Shown here piece by piece: positions 23,861 through 33,789 of a DNA stretch of 46,344 nt. Origin of the DNA: an uncultured Clostridia bacterium (GTDB lineage Bacteria; Bacillota; Clostridia; Christensenellales; UBA1242); contig CALVZQ010000009.1 in the NCBI GenBank assembly GCA_944372585.1, positions 1-46,344 of the forward strand, in the 5' to 3' direction. Under the pieces are notes generated by a model. The model saw only the letters and a program-made list of their open reading frames with translations. It did not search any database and was not told the DNA's origin. Each line of letters starts with the position of its first letter. Position 1 is the stretch's first letter. The position numbers and the translations under genes were made by a program.

Positions 23861-26335
23861 TTATGAGTTTAATTTTTTTATTTCTTCAAGCAAATTTTCC
23901 AATTTTGCATTTATTTCCGTGATTTTGCTTTCAGATTCATTTTTTGTCATGACATCTTGTGCTTCCTCTTGGAGCTCGTCAATTTCTTTCAAAAGTTCTT
24001 CACGACGTGCTTGTTTGTCGTCAACTGAACTTGCATTCATCTCATTCATAGCCTCTTCAAGTTCATCATTTATTGATTTTCTCATAGCTTGCAACTTTGC
24101 TTCTTCTTCAGATAATCTTTTGTTGATTTCCAAAATTGAACTCAAATGCTTTTTAGGTCTCCCTCTCCCCCTTTTGACAAGAGGTTGTTCATTCACATTT
24201 TCTTTAACAATTTTTTTAGGTCTACCAATTTTTTTTGTTGCGTCAGAATTGGTTGCAGGTGTAAAAGCAACTTTCTTTGGTCTGCCTGGTCGTTTTGTTG
24301 CAATTTTTGCTGTTTCGGCTGTTTGATTTGCAGTTTCTGATTTCTTTGGTCTTCCACGTCCTCTCTTTGGGCTGTTCGTTTTTGGTTCTGTGACAATTTT
24401 TCTTGGTCTACCTGCTTTCTTCTTTGGTTTTACATCAATTTGTTCTTCTTGCGCCGCAACTGGTTCTTCTTGAGCTGCTGATGTCTCTTCAGGCTTTTCG
24501 TCCGTCAAAACGAAATCTTTCAACATCTCATCTGATTGTTCTTGTTTAGTGGTTGCATTTTCGTCCTGAGAAGAGATTTCGTGCCCTTCCATAGGGTTGT
24601 TTTTCTCAACATTGTTGACAACTTCAATTTCTTTATCTTTGTCTATGTCTTTAATTACATTCTCTGCAACACCATAGACATCTCCTCTTTGAGAAACATC
24701 AGTCATAAAATCAAAAGTGTCAAACGTATCAAAATCAACAACTTTCTTTTCTTCTTTATCTTCCTCAGGTTTTTCCTCAGCCTGCGAAATCAACTTGCCG
24801 TCTTGAGAATAAACATTCCCCTTTTCATCATGGAAATTGCCGTCTTTATCATAGAAAGTTCCGTTTGGATAAACATAATTCCCATTTTCGTCATATTTTC
24901 CTTCTGCCGTAATGTCAGATTCGTTTGAGGTTTTGGAATCATCTTCTGTTGCTGTCGCATCATATTCACCTTGAGGAACATTTTTCAACTTAATTTCAAG
25001 ATCTGTGATATATTGTTTGTTCTTTTCGTTTTCTTCTTTCAAAGAATTGATCTTATCTTCAAAAACTTTTGCAACGACCTTTTCGGCGCTATGACAGAAT
25101 TTATCAAAAAAGGTTTGGTATTCGCCAATCATCGCGTTTTCAACAGCACCCTTATATTCTGCCAACTCATCATTAAGTTTTTTGATTTCCTCTTCGCCTT
25201 CATTTTTCTCAAGCAAATATTTTGCTCTTTGTTGTTCAAACTCTGCTTCAAGCTGTTCTTGTTTTGCAACTTCTTGCGTCTGTTGTTTTCTATAATAATT
25301 ACTTTCAATTCTGTTTGTTGTCTCTTCTTGCATTTGTCTAAGTCTGTTGACATTTTCTTTTGACGCCTGTGCTTTTGTTTGATAATCCTTTTGAACATTA
25401 TCAAAGTTCTTTTTTCTTGAGTCAAGTTCTGCTTCGATTTGAGAAATCTTAACAAGAATTTTTTCTTTTTTCTTAAGGAAAAGTTCACTCTCTTTCATCG
25501 CTCTGTCAAGAACAATCGAACCATCAACTCCTGTTGAAGCAAAATCATATGTTTCATAATCAATTTGTTGCTCTTTTGCTTTGTTGAATTCTTCCTTCTC
25601 TTTTCTTGCTTTATAATCCAAAAACTCACGAAGAACAGGTTGTCCTTTTTCAATTTCTTGTGGAGTAAACAATATCTGATAATCTATATAAGAAGGCAGG
25701 TCAATACAAGCATTATCCATAAACCTTCCAAACAAAGAAACATTTTGATATAAAGAATTCAAAATGGAGTTTTTTCTTGCTCTCAAATAAACAATAAATA
25801 TTGCCCCTATTATGACAACAAAAATCGGAACTAACAAAGCGGTAACCGTTCCGCTTCCAGTAAGGTAAGAATCAAAACAAGACACAATCAAAATAAACAT
25901 TCCGACAACCAGTGCCCAAAGTGTGGTGAAGATTGTGAGATTTTTGATGTTTGAATTGTAAGAACTTGTCTTCAGTGGTTTTTCAACCAAGTTTTCTGTT
26001 GACAAATAAGAAGAAGGGGTCCCCTCTCTAAATAATATGTATTGTTGCCAATAATAACAGAGTCTTTTTGGTGCTTTTGTCTTGAAAAGCATATTTAAAT
26101 CTTTTATATTATCTTCCGTGACAACCTTCTTTTCAAACAACCAATAATTCAATTTGTCCAATGCTCTGTTTAATGAAGCTTCATATGAAAATGCTGATTT
26201 AACCAAAAAGAAAACAACCAGCAAAATTTCAACCGCCAAAGCAATGAAAAACAAGACATCAAGCCCAATCATATTGGAAAATGATGAAAAGAAATTCACT
26301 ATGTTGCTAACAACATCACAAAGAGTAGAAAACAT
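23861..26335 (-). CDS. Membrane-anchored coiled-coil protein with AT-hook-like array
   Basis: An 824-residue protein of unusual design. The N-terminus has three hydrophobic segments (about residues 27-48, 132-158 and 162-183). A long cytosolic coiled coil follows (about 245-475; EKEEFNKAKEQ, QEVAKQEQLEAEFEQQ). Then comes a short D/E-x-x-G-N repeat block (DENGNYV, DKDGNFH, EKGNVYS), then an acidic low-complexity stretch. Five AT-hook-like cores follow (KAGRPRK, RGRGRPKK, KRPGRPKK, KKIGRPKK, RGRGRPKK) within about 95 residues, and a final 90-residue coiled coil. AT-hooks bind the minor groove of A/T-rich DNA, so the protein could tether the nucleoid to the membrane; this is inference. The start at 26335 follows GAGGAGG; an ATG at 26356 is upstream of that site. 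Confidence 0.8.
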   Translation of the reverse strand: MFSTLCDVVSNIVNFFSSFSNMIGLDVLFFIALAVEILLVVFFLVKSAFSYEASLNRALDKLNYWLFEKKVVTEDNIKDLNMLFKTKAPKRLCYYWQQYILFREGTPSSYLSTENLVEKPLKTSSYNSNIKNLTIFTTLWALVVGMFILIVSCFDSYLTGSGTVTALLVPIFVVIIGAIFIVYLRARKNSILNSLYQNVSLFGRFMDNACIDLPSYIDYQILFTPQEIEKGQPVLREFLDYKARKEKEEFNKAKEQQIDYETYDFASTGVDGSIVLDRAMKESELFLKKKEKILVKISQIEAELDSRKKNFDNVQKDYQTKAQASKENVNRLRQMQEETTNRIESNYYRKQQTQEVAKQEQLEAEFEQQRAKYLLEKNEGEEEIKKLNDELAEYKGAVENAMIGEYQTFFDKFCHSAEKVVAKVFEDKINSLKEENEKNKQYITDLEIKLKNVPQGEYDATATEDDSKTSNESDITAEGKYDENGNYVYPNGTFYDKDGNFHDEKGNVYSQDGKLISQAEEKPEEDKEEKKVVDFDTFDTFDFMTDVSQRGDVYGVAENVIKDIDKDKEIEVVNNVEKNNPMEGHEISSQDENATTKQEQSDEMLKDFVLTDEKPEETSAAQEEPVAAQEEQIDVKPKKKAGRPRKIVTEPKTNSPKRGRGRPKKSETANQTAETAKIATKRPGRPKKVAFTPATNSDATKKIGRPKKIVKENVNEQPLVKRGRGRPKKHLSSILEINKRLSEEEAKLQAMRKSINDELEEAMNEMNASSVDDKQARREELLKEIDELQEEAQDVMTKNESESKITEINAKLENLLEEIKKLNS

Positions 26336-26506
26336 TACAACCTCCTCTATACGCATTTAGTATATCACAAGTAAAAAAATAATTACTAATATTTTTTAAT
26401 ATTTTCCAAATATTTTTTTATATTTATTTTTCGCAAATAAAATAAGGAAAGAAAATAGACGCAAAATCAATTTTTCTTCCCTAAAATAAGTTTAATCGGC
26501 AAATAT

Positions 26507-29500
26507 CTAAACTTCAACTTTAATTAATTTATTATTGCGCAAAGACAGCAAAAATGTTTGCTCAACTTTCAAATTTAATGCATTTTCAAGTGATTTTTTA
26601 TATAATTTAATTTGATTTTTATATTTTTTTATCAAATATTCTTCACTGTTGGAATTTGAATATTTGTAATCAATCAAAACAATTTTTTTGTCTTTAACAA
26701 CAAACAAATCAATCACACCTTGAACCAAAATTTCTTCATCAAGCGATGTTCCGTCGATCAAATTGCAAATTTTGTCTTTCATGATAAATTCTTTTTCTTT
26801 ATAAACCGAAGCATTTGATGTGAACTGTTTCAAAAGTTGAATATTTTTCAAAAGAAGTGTTTGGTCGATATAATTTTCAATATCTTTAAAAATATCAACA
26901 TTCTTTTCCATTTCACAATTCAAATCTTGGACAGTTTCGATTCTCTCAAAATCCAATGTCTTAAGTGCCAAGTGATAGGCATTTCCAATTTCAACCGACG
27001 AATTTGAAAAAGTAAAGTTCTCATTTGAATATTTTCCCAAAGTGTCTTCATCATTTTTGTTGTTCAAACTGGTCACACTTTCTTTAAGCCTAAAATTAAG
27101 TTTATCATCGATTTTGTACTTAAAATTCAAATAACTTAATAATTTTTCTTGAATTTCTGGGAAAATCTCAGAATTTTCAAAATTTTGTTCATTTTCAATG
27201 ACATTTTCTTCGATTTCTTCAACATGAGAAATTTCAAGTGCTTCGTTTTGATATTCTCCACTTTTCAAGAACTCTTCTTTCTCTTTTGACAATGCAAAGA
27301 AAATAAGTTCAAAATAACTGTCACAATCTTTGATTTCATATCTCTCAAAAATGCCGTCTTTGAAATTGCCAAACAAATACAGTCTGTTTTTCGCTCTTGT
27401 CAAAGCAACATAGAAAATCATCAATTCTTCTTCAAAATCTTTCTGTGCCTCGAAGTCTTTGATTGCTTTCATTTTGACGGTCATCACTTCATTGTTGTTC
27501 TCTTTGTCATAATATTTGACTGCCAAACCAAATTTTTCATTGATTTCAACATCAACCTTAGGTTGAGATTTTTTCAAACTTTGGTCACAATTGGTTATGA
27601 AAACAATTGGATATTCCAACCCCTTGCTGTTGTGAATTGTTGTAAGCAAAACGGCATCTTCAACTGCAGAAATCTCAGATGTGACCGTAATGTCCACCGT
27701 TTCAAAATAATTTATAAGTCCCGCCAAGTCAAACTCAAATTCACTTGCAGAAATCTCATTCAAAAACTTGTCAACAAACAAATTAATTTTTGAATGATTT
27801 ATTTTTTCATTTATGTATGCACGATAATTGGTTTTGTTAAAAAGATTTAAAAATGCTTTCTTTATGCCAAAAACCAAAACATCAAATCTAAAATCTTTCA
27901 AATTTTGGTTAAATTTTTCAAAAATTCCACTTTCATCATTTTTAACAATTTCACAAAGAGACAATTCACTTGTGCATTTTTCTTCAATAATTTGCTGAAG
28001 AGTGACATCACAAAGTCCAGACAACAAAACGCTGAGCATAGAAACGTCATCATCAGCATTCAGAGCAATTTTCAAATAGGAAACAAGCATTTTGATTTCA
28101 GGTTCTTCAAGAAGAATGTTTCGAGAATTGGAAATAATTGGCACACCACTCTTTTGCAAATAAATTTCCAACTGATTGAACAATGCATCTCTTTTTCTTG
28201 AAAGAATGGCAATGTCACTATAACGGCATTTTCTCAGCACACCACCATCACTGATTTTTGAGGACAAAACTTCATTTATTCGCCTTTTGACATCTTCAAG
28301 TTGCAGCAAATTATGATTATCAACAAAAATTTGAGCATTTTTAACGCTATAAATCTCTGGCAATTCTTCTTTTTCTGCTTCAACTTTTTCTATCAAATCA
28401 ATATAGATCGATTTGTTTCCATCGTCTGCAAAGTCCGACATTCCCTTAAGCATAGAGCTCTTTTCATAGTCAACCCCACAGATTTCCTTTGTCATGCACA
28501 CTTTGAAAACATCATTGACAAAATCCAACACCTTTTGACTGCTTCTGAAATTAGATTGCAAAAATTTGACAGAGGAATTGTCATCACTTTCAAAGTCTTG
28601 CAAATCCTTCAAAAAGATTTCCGAACTTGCGAGCCTGAAACCATAAATTCCTTGTTTAACATCTCCAACTGCCACAAAATTACAATTTTTTGCCACATTT
28701 TTGATGATTCTCTCTTGCACTTTGTTTGTGTCTTGATATTCATCAACGAAGACATATTTCAGTCCAGAAAAAAGATTTTCCTGCACCGACAAGATTTTCA
28801 TATATTTTTCCAAATCATAAAAATCCAGATAATTTTGTGATTTTTTGACCTCATTTTCTTCATTTTCATACAAATGAAATAACTTGATTAAAATTTTCTC
28901 AAGATAACCACTTTTTTGAAATTCCACAACGTCTCCGTCGTTCAAGTTCAAATCTGCAAGACTTTTTATTGTTTTGTTGATGTTTTCTTTAACAGCACCC
29001 AAGTTGTCAACCACTTCATCTCCAACTTCCTTTCTCTTTGGCAAATATGGAAAAGTAAAGTTTTTACAAGCCAAAGCCATTTCATAAATGTCAGCACTGT
29101 TTAAAACTCCCACCAAACACTTCTTCAGAACATCAAAAAATTCATCAACATGCAATCTCTCCACTCTTTCCAATGCCTTCTCGAGTTTTGTTTTGCAATC
29201 TTGAAACAAAAATTGCGTTGCACTTTCAAAAAATGTTTCAGAATCATTCAAATTTCTTTCCAAAAATTGTTCTTTGTCTGCAACAGAATTTACCAAATAT
29301 TCAATTTCAAACAAAATTTCTTTAAGTTTGTTCTTATCGTTCTTAAAATAAGAAATCAATTCAAAATATTCTTCTGGGTTGATTTCATTAAATTTCTTAA
29401 ATGCACTTTCAAAGGCATTTTGTCTTATTTTTTGAGATAAATTTTCATCTGCGATCGAAAAACTTTCACTTATTCCAAGCAGATTTGCATATTTTTTTAT

Positions 29501-29803
29501 ATTTTTCTCGCAAAAAGCATGAATTGTTGAAATGTTTGCAACAGAAAGTGTGTCAATCTGCTCTATCACAAAATCATCATTTCCCATTTCTTTCAAACTT
29601 TTCTGCAACCTTTCTTTCATTTCAGTTGCAGCCGCCTTTGTGAACGTAAGAACCAACAAATCTTTGACCGGAATCCTGTTCTCACAAATAAGTTTTGTGA
29701 TGTATTTGATCATGATATAGGTCTTGCCACTGCCTGCTGAGGCACTGACCAACATGTTTTTCTTATCATTCAACAAAACTTCTTCTTGCTCTTGAATTAT
29801 CAT
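26507..29803 (-). CDS. addA: ATP-dependent helicase/nuclease subunit AddA
   Basis: Helicase-nuclease subunit of the AddAB double-strand-break resection complex. UvrD-type helicase motifs: Walker A SASAGSGKT (residues 20-28), LTFTKAAATEM, VDEYQDTN (Walker B), GDVKQGIYGFR, LLTTIHNSKGLEYPIVF and VALTRAKNRLYLFG. The C-terminal nuclease domain has VIDLFVVKDKK and LIDYKYSNSN. At 1098 residues it is somewhat shorter than the usual about 1200. It starts one base inside the addB stop (TGATG overlap), so translation is coupled. Confidence 0.95.
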   Translation of the reverse strand: MIIQEQEEVLLNDKKNMLVSASAGSGKTYIMIKYITKLICENRIPVKDLLVLTFTKAAATEMKERLQKSLKEMGNDDFVIEQIDTLSVANISTIHAFCEKNIKKYANLLGISESFSIADENLSQKIRQNAFESAFKKFNEINPEEYFELISYFKNDKNKLKEILFEIEYLVNSVADKEQFLERNLNDSETFFESATQFLFQDCKTKLEKALERVERLHVDEFFDVLKKCLVGVLNSADIYEMALACKNFTFPYLPKRKEVGDEVVDNLGAVKENINKTIKSLADLNLNDGDVVEFQKSGYLEKILIKLFHLYENEENEVKKSQNYLDFYDLEKYMKILSVQENLFSGLKYVFVDEYQDTNKVQERIIKNVAKNCNFVAVGDVKQGIYGFRLASSEIFLKDLQDFESDDNSSVKFLQSNFRSSQKVLDFVNDVFKVCMTKEICGVDYEKSSMLKGMSDFADDGNKSIYIDLIEKVEAEKEELPEIYSVKNAQIFVDNHNLLQLEDVKRRINEVLSSKISDGGVLRKCRYSDIAILSRKRDALFNQLEIYLQKSGVPIISNSRNILLEEPEIKMLVSYLKIALNADDDVSMLSVLLSGLCDVTLQQIIEEKCTSELSLCEIVKNDESGIFEKFNQNLKDFRFDVLVFGIKKAFLNLFNKTNYRAYINEKINHSKINLFVDKFLNEISASEFEFDLAGLINYFETVDITVTSEISAVEDAVLLTTIHNSKGLEYPIVFITNCDQSLKKSQPKVDVEINEKFGLAVKYYDKENNNEVMTVKMKAIKDFEAQKDFEEELMIFYVALTRAKNRLYLFGNFKDGIFERYEIKDCDSYFELIFFALSKEKEEFLKSGEYQNEALEISHVEEIEENVIENEQNFENSEIFPEIQEKLLSYLNFKYKIDDKLNFRLKESVTSLNNKNDEDTLGKYSNENFTFSNSSVEIGNAYHLALKTLDFERIETVQDLNCEMEKNVDIFKDIENYIDQTLLLKNIQLLKQFTSNASVYKEKEFIMKDKICNLIDGTSLDEEILVQGVIDLFVVKDKKIVLIDYKYSNSNSEEYLIKKYKNQIKLYKKSLENALNLKVEQTFLLSLRNNKLIKVEV

Positions 29804-32800
29804 CAGTTCTTCCTTTTTAAATTTTCATCTAAAATTTTTTGCATAACCCTGACTCCGTCATTGTCAGAATGCCTGCAAACTGACAGATATGGACAGAATT
29901 TACATTCGTCTTTGACTGGTTTTGCTTCAATAAAACCTTCATCAACTTCGTCAATTGCCTGCTCAGAGACCTTGGTTGCATAATCAAAAATTTCATCAAA
30001 ATTTTCAATCGGATTTCCATTTTTAAATGCAAATTCATCATTCTTGACATTTTTCTTTCTTGACATTCCAATCAAATCACTTCTGTAATTATCTTGCCAC
30101 AGTCTGCCATCAACCAAATCGACCACATCATTTTCTTTCAAAGTCAAACCACTAAGCAAAGTCACATTTTGATTTTGTTTTGTGTATTTTGTTTGACAAT
30201 CAAAATAATACACTCCAGCACAATCAAGCCCGAGTTTGTTTTTTATGCACTTGGCATAAAGGAAAAGTTGCAATTTTTTCCCATAATATAAATCTTTTTT
30301 AATTCCATCAGTTTTTCCAGTTTTGTAATCAATAATCCTGAAATAATTATTCGCTCTGTCTACACGATCAACAAAACCAATCAAATTGCAATTTTTAAAT
30401 ATTTTTTGATATATTTTTTCTTCCAATAAAATTGGTTTAAATTTGCTATTTTTTTGCTCAAAAACCACATTTTTCAAAATTATTTTGCTTTCGTCAAACA
30501 AATATTTCAAAAAATACTTTCTTTTTAAAACTTTTTCATCATAGACATTTTTTGCAATTTTTTCAACATTGTGATGCAAAAACTCGTCAATTTCTGTTTG
30601 AGACAAATCTGCAACATTCATGTCAAATGTTTCCATAAACACTTTCAAGAGTTCGTGCTCAAATGTCCCAAACAACCTTTTGTTTGGTTCAATCGTTTCT
30701 TTCTGCTTAATTTTCAAATCATAAGATACAAATCTCCTGAACGGACAGGAAAAATATGTTTCAAGTTCTGTTGCAGAAATTGTCTGTTTGGCAAATGATT
30801 GACGATCAATTTGACAATCAAATTTCTTCTCGTCTGTCAAAATTTGTTCATCTACCAATTTTTCGAGAGTGTTTATCCACTTTCTTGGCAATTTGTTTTC
30901 CGTTTTCAATTTCACTATGGCAGTTGATAAATTTTGAACGTTTCCAACATAAAAACTCAACTTGTCCAAAATTTCATCTTCTGACAAAAGTCCCAAATTG
31001 AAATCTTCAATTGAAGCAATATGTATCACATTGTTTCCAAACATCTTGAGCAAATCAACCACAAAACCGGCTTTTTGTGAAAGTTTGTCGTCTTCTGACA
31101 TAGGCGTGCATACAATCAATTTCTCTTTTGCGTGTTGCAACATTTCGAAAAGTTTCAATCTGCTTCTTCTGTTCAAAACCTTGATTTCTGGTTCCAAAGC
31201 AAACTCAAGTCTCAGTTTTTTGATGTCGTCATCGTCAATAATTCCAATGTCGTTTTGAGACCTTGGCAAATTGCCCGCAGTTGCTCCAAGCACAAACAAA
31301 ACTTTCACGTCTTCAAAATAACTGTCCGTTGCATCTCCAACATAAACAGCATCAATATATGAAGGTATTGTCTCAACCTTGACACTCGTGATTGCCAAAG
31401 TAAAAAGTTTTTCAAAGTCGAAAATGTCAAATTTTTCATCTCCGCCCAGTTCTTTAAGTTTTTCAATGACCTTGACAAACAATTCCTTTGCTTGAGAATT
31501 CTCGCTTTCTTTTTTGAAATAACTCTCATCCTGCAAATCTGATAAGATTTTTTGATATGGAATTTCAATAATTTCAATGATTTCACTCAATATTGAAAGG
31601 AAATCACCCAACTTTCTGCAATTTTTAAGATTTTCAATTTTCTCAATCCAAGTTTTAAATTCTGGAAATCTCTCAATAAATTCTTCCTTGTCTTCAATGT
31701 TGTAATATTCTATTTTGTTTAAAACATCTTCCTTGTTTTCTGCGGAAACAAAAGATGAAGAAACCAAAAATTGCAAGTCTTCTTTATGAAATCCCAGTTT
31801 TGTAATCTTCAAGATCTTAACAAGGAATTTGCCCAGAATTGTCTGAGAAAGATCCACTGCATCATCACAATAGGAAGTTATTCCATATTGTCCAAAAACA
31901 GTTTTGATTTCATCAAAATAAATTTTGTCAGCAACAGCAACAGCAAAATCTTTGAAATGACCACCATTGACAATTGCATTTTTAATGAACTTTGCAACAA
32001 ATTCAATTTCGTCCTTTTTGTTTTTTGGAATGACATTGACAAAAAAATCACTTTGTCCTTGTTCAACATTCAAGGAAAACAAATTTTTGACCATCATAAG
32101 TTGTTCGCCTTTGATGTTGGTTTCAAAATTTTCAACTTCAACGTTGATGCCATACTCCTTGGCATACTGAGTTGTCTTTTTCAAAATGTCATCTTCATAA
32201 ATAAAAGCATTGCCAATTGATATAGGGCGAGCAAAACCAATATGCACATCTTTGACAGAGCCTGCAAGCTTGCAAATGAAAGAATTAATTTCCATTGAAA
32301 AACTGTCAAAATTAACAAAAAACAATCTGGTTTTTGATAAATCTATGCATTTTTCCGTGTTTTCCACAAAGAATTCCAGCAATTTTGACAAATCAAGCTT
32401 ATCGCCCAACAAATTTTCATAACATTCATAAATAATTTTGAGATCCTGCATTTTTCTGTCAAGCAGGTCGTCACCCACTTTTTTGATTTGTGAAGGTTTG
32501 ATTTTGCAGGACTTGAACTGCTTGATAATTTGCAAAATTTTCAAGCAAAAATCAACTCCACATTTGTTGAAATAGACAAATTTGTCTTCACATTCTTTGA
32601 CTGCTTTGTAGACGTTAAAAATTTCCTCAAGTCCGCTTATTCTTTGAAAAGGAATGTTTTGATTTCTCAAAATTTTGCTGGCAAGACGAGAAATGCCAAC
32701 CACTTCAATGTTCAAAGTCGATTTAATTTTCAAAACATCAAAAATCAAACTTTCAGCCTGCATAGAAAAACTATCTGGAACAACAACAAGATTTTTTGTT

Positions 32801-32883
32801 TCCAAGTCGAAAGGCTCAATCTGCCTTATTGTGTTTATTGCAGCTTCATAAGATGTTGCACCTGTGATAAGTTTGATTTTCAT
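29803..32883 (-). CDS. addB: AddB-like helicase/nuclease subunit
   Basis: Partner of AddA. The C-terminal nuclease has a PD-(D/E)xK core (RIIDYKTGKTDG) and an iron-sulfur cluster signature: the first Cys in TYFSCPFRRF and the later CKFCPYLSVC. The N-terminus (KIKLITGATSYEAA) lacks the GxGKS/T Walker A of Bacillus AddB, so this is closer to RexB-like forms without a P-loop. About 1026 residues. An ATG at 32883 is likelier than the TTG two codons upstream. It sits between the Myb-like gene and addA in one operon, 41 bases after the Myb-like stop. Confidence 0.9.
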   Translation of the reverse strand: MKIKLITGATSYEAAINTIRQIEPFDLETKNLVVVPDSFSMQAESLIFDVLKIKSTLNIEVVGISRLASKILRNQNIPFQRISGLEEIFNVYKAVKECEDKFVYFNKCGVDFCLKILQIIKQFKSCKIKPSQIKKVGDDLLDRKMQDLKIIYECYENLLGDKLDLSKLLEFFVENTEKCIDLSKTRLFFVNFDSFSMEINSFICKLAGSVKDVHIGFARPISIGNAFIYEDDILKKTTQYAKEYGINVEVENFETNIKGEQLMMVKNLFSLNVEQGQSDFFVNVIPKNKKDEIEFVAKFIKNAIVNGGHFKDFAVAVADKIYFDEIKTVFGQYGITSYCDDAVDLSQTILGKFLVKILKITKLGFHKEDLQFLVSSSFVSAENKEDVLNKIEYYNIEDKEEFIERFPEFKTWIEKIENLKNCRKLGDFLSILSEIIEIIEIPYQKILSDLQDESYFKKESENSQAKELFVKVIEKLKELGGDEKFDIFDFEKLFTLAITSVKVETIPSYIDAVYVGDATDSYFEDVKVLFVLGATAGNLPRSQNDIGIIDDDDIKKLRLEFALEPEIKVLNRRSRLKLFEMLQHAKEKLIVCTPMSEDDKLSQKAGFVVDLLKMFGNNVIHIASIEDFNLGLLSEDEILDKLSFYVGNVQNLSTAIVKLKTENKLPRKWINTLEKLVDEQILTDEKKFDCQIDRQSFAKQTISATELETYFSCPFRRFVSYDLKIKQKETIEPNKRLFGTFEHELLKVFMETFDMNVADLSQTEIDEFLHHNVEKIAKNVYDEKVLKRKYFLKYLFDESKIILKNVVFEQKNSKFKPILLEEKIYQKIFKNCNLIGFVDRVDRANNYFRIIDYKTGKTDGIKKDLYYGKKLQLFLYAKCIKNKLGLDCAGVYYFDCQTKYTKQNQNVTLLSGLTLKENDVVDLVDGRLWQDNYRSDLIGMSRKKNVKNDEFAFKNGNPIENFDEIFDYATKVSEQAIDEVDEGFIEAKPVKDECKFCPYLSVCRHSDNDGVRVMQKILDENLKRKN

Positions 32884-32924
32884 AAGCAAATTTTACCACA
32901 AACGTGCCAATAAATCAAACCTTT

Positions 32925-33674
32925 TTAACTTTCAAGCGTCTGTTTCAACTTCTTCTTGAGAAGATGTTGTTTGAGGGACTCTTGCTTGCTTTCGCCAAGA
33001 GCATTGATTCTTGAAATAAGTTTGGCATTTTCTTCTTTAAGTCCTTGCAGTCCTTCTCTGAGTTCTGCAATTTGCTTGTCTTTCTTGTTCAAGTCCAAAA
33101 AAGCCTTTTTGAGCAGATAACTTGAAGATTCTTTTTCCAACTTACTCTTCTCCATGAAGTCGTCAACCGCTGTTTTTTTGATTAGTCTGACAAGTCCCAT
33201 AAACAAACTGTTGATATCATTTTCTGTCAAGATCTTTTGTCTTTTTTTGAACGGAATGACATTGTCGGCAACCACCAACTTTTTCTTCATGTTTTGATAT
33301 TTGTTTTGAAGCCTTGTCATTTCCGTGAGGTCGCCACCACTCAACTTCAAACAGGCCGATCTGACAGAAATGCCACGCTTTGTCAATTGTTCAATTTGCT
33401 CAAACAATTTTTCCTCTTCTTCCTTGTCAAAATTGTCAAAATGATTTTTGATATGTTTGTTGATGTCCACACCAAGTTTTTGACATCTCTTCTCATCTTG
33501 CAACAAATTGTCAACTTCGTGATAATAATAATTTCTCACACTGTTTGGTTTGCGATTGTATTTTTTTGCATGGCTATCAAATGCCATCTTGAGTGCATGT
33601 TTGCTTTGCTTACAAATTTCAACTTCATCAAACAAATCTTTAACTTCTTTTTCGTTCCAATTAGAAAATTTCAT
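32925..33674 (-). CDS. Myb/SANT-like DNA-binding protein
   Basis: Two Myb-like helix-turn-helix units in the N-terminal half: WNEKEVKDLFDEVEIC...KYNRKPNSVRNYYYHEV, and FDKEEEEKLFEQIEQLTKRGISVRSAC. A C-terminal coiled coil follows (ELREGLQGLKEENAKLI). The layout resembles RsfA/YlbO-type Bacillota regulators. It precedes addB-addA in the same orientation, so it may regulate or merely be cotranscribed with the repair genes. I choose the ATG at 33674 because AGGAGAGG is just upstream; an ATG at 33692 lies before that site. Confidence 0.75.
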   Translation of the reverse strand: MKFSNWNEKEVKDLFDEVEICKQSKHALKMAFDSHAKKYNRKPNSVRNYYYHEVDNLLQDEKRCQKLGVDINKHIKNHFDNFDKEEEEKLFEQIEQLTKRGISVRSACLKLSGGDLTEMTRLQNKYQNMKKKLVVADNVIPFKKRQKILTENDINSLFMGLVRLIKKTAVDDFMEKSKLEKESSSYLLKKAFLDLNKKDKQIAELREGLQGLKEENAKLISRINALGESKQESLKQHLLKKKLKQTLES

Positions 33675-33789
33675 AAACACCTCTCCTGACAAACTTATTG
33701 ACTTAATTGAACGAATTTAAACAATAAATTTATAAATCTTTTAAACAAACAGGAGTTATATAAAAAATCAAAATGTCATAATATAAATC

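Noticed and set aside
24141..24430. Tandem repeat DNA
   Set aside because: The repeated look comes from the AT-hook-like codons (GRPKK); spacing and flanks differ, so it is protein repetition rather than a DNA satellite.
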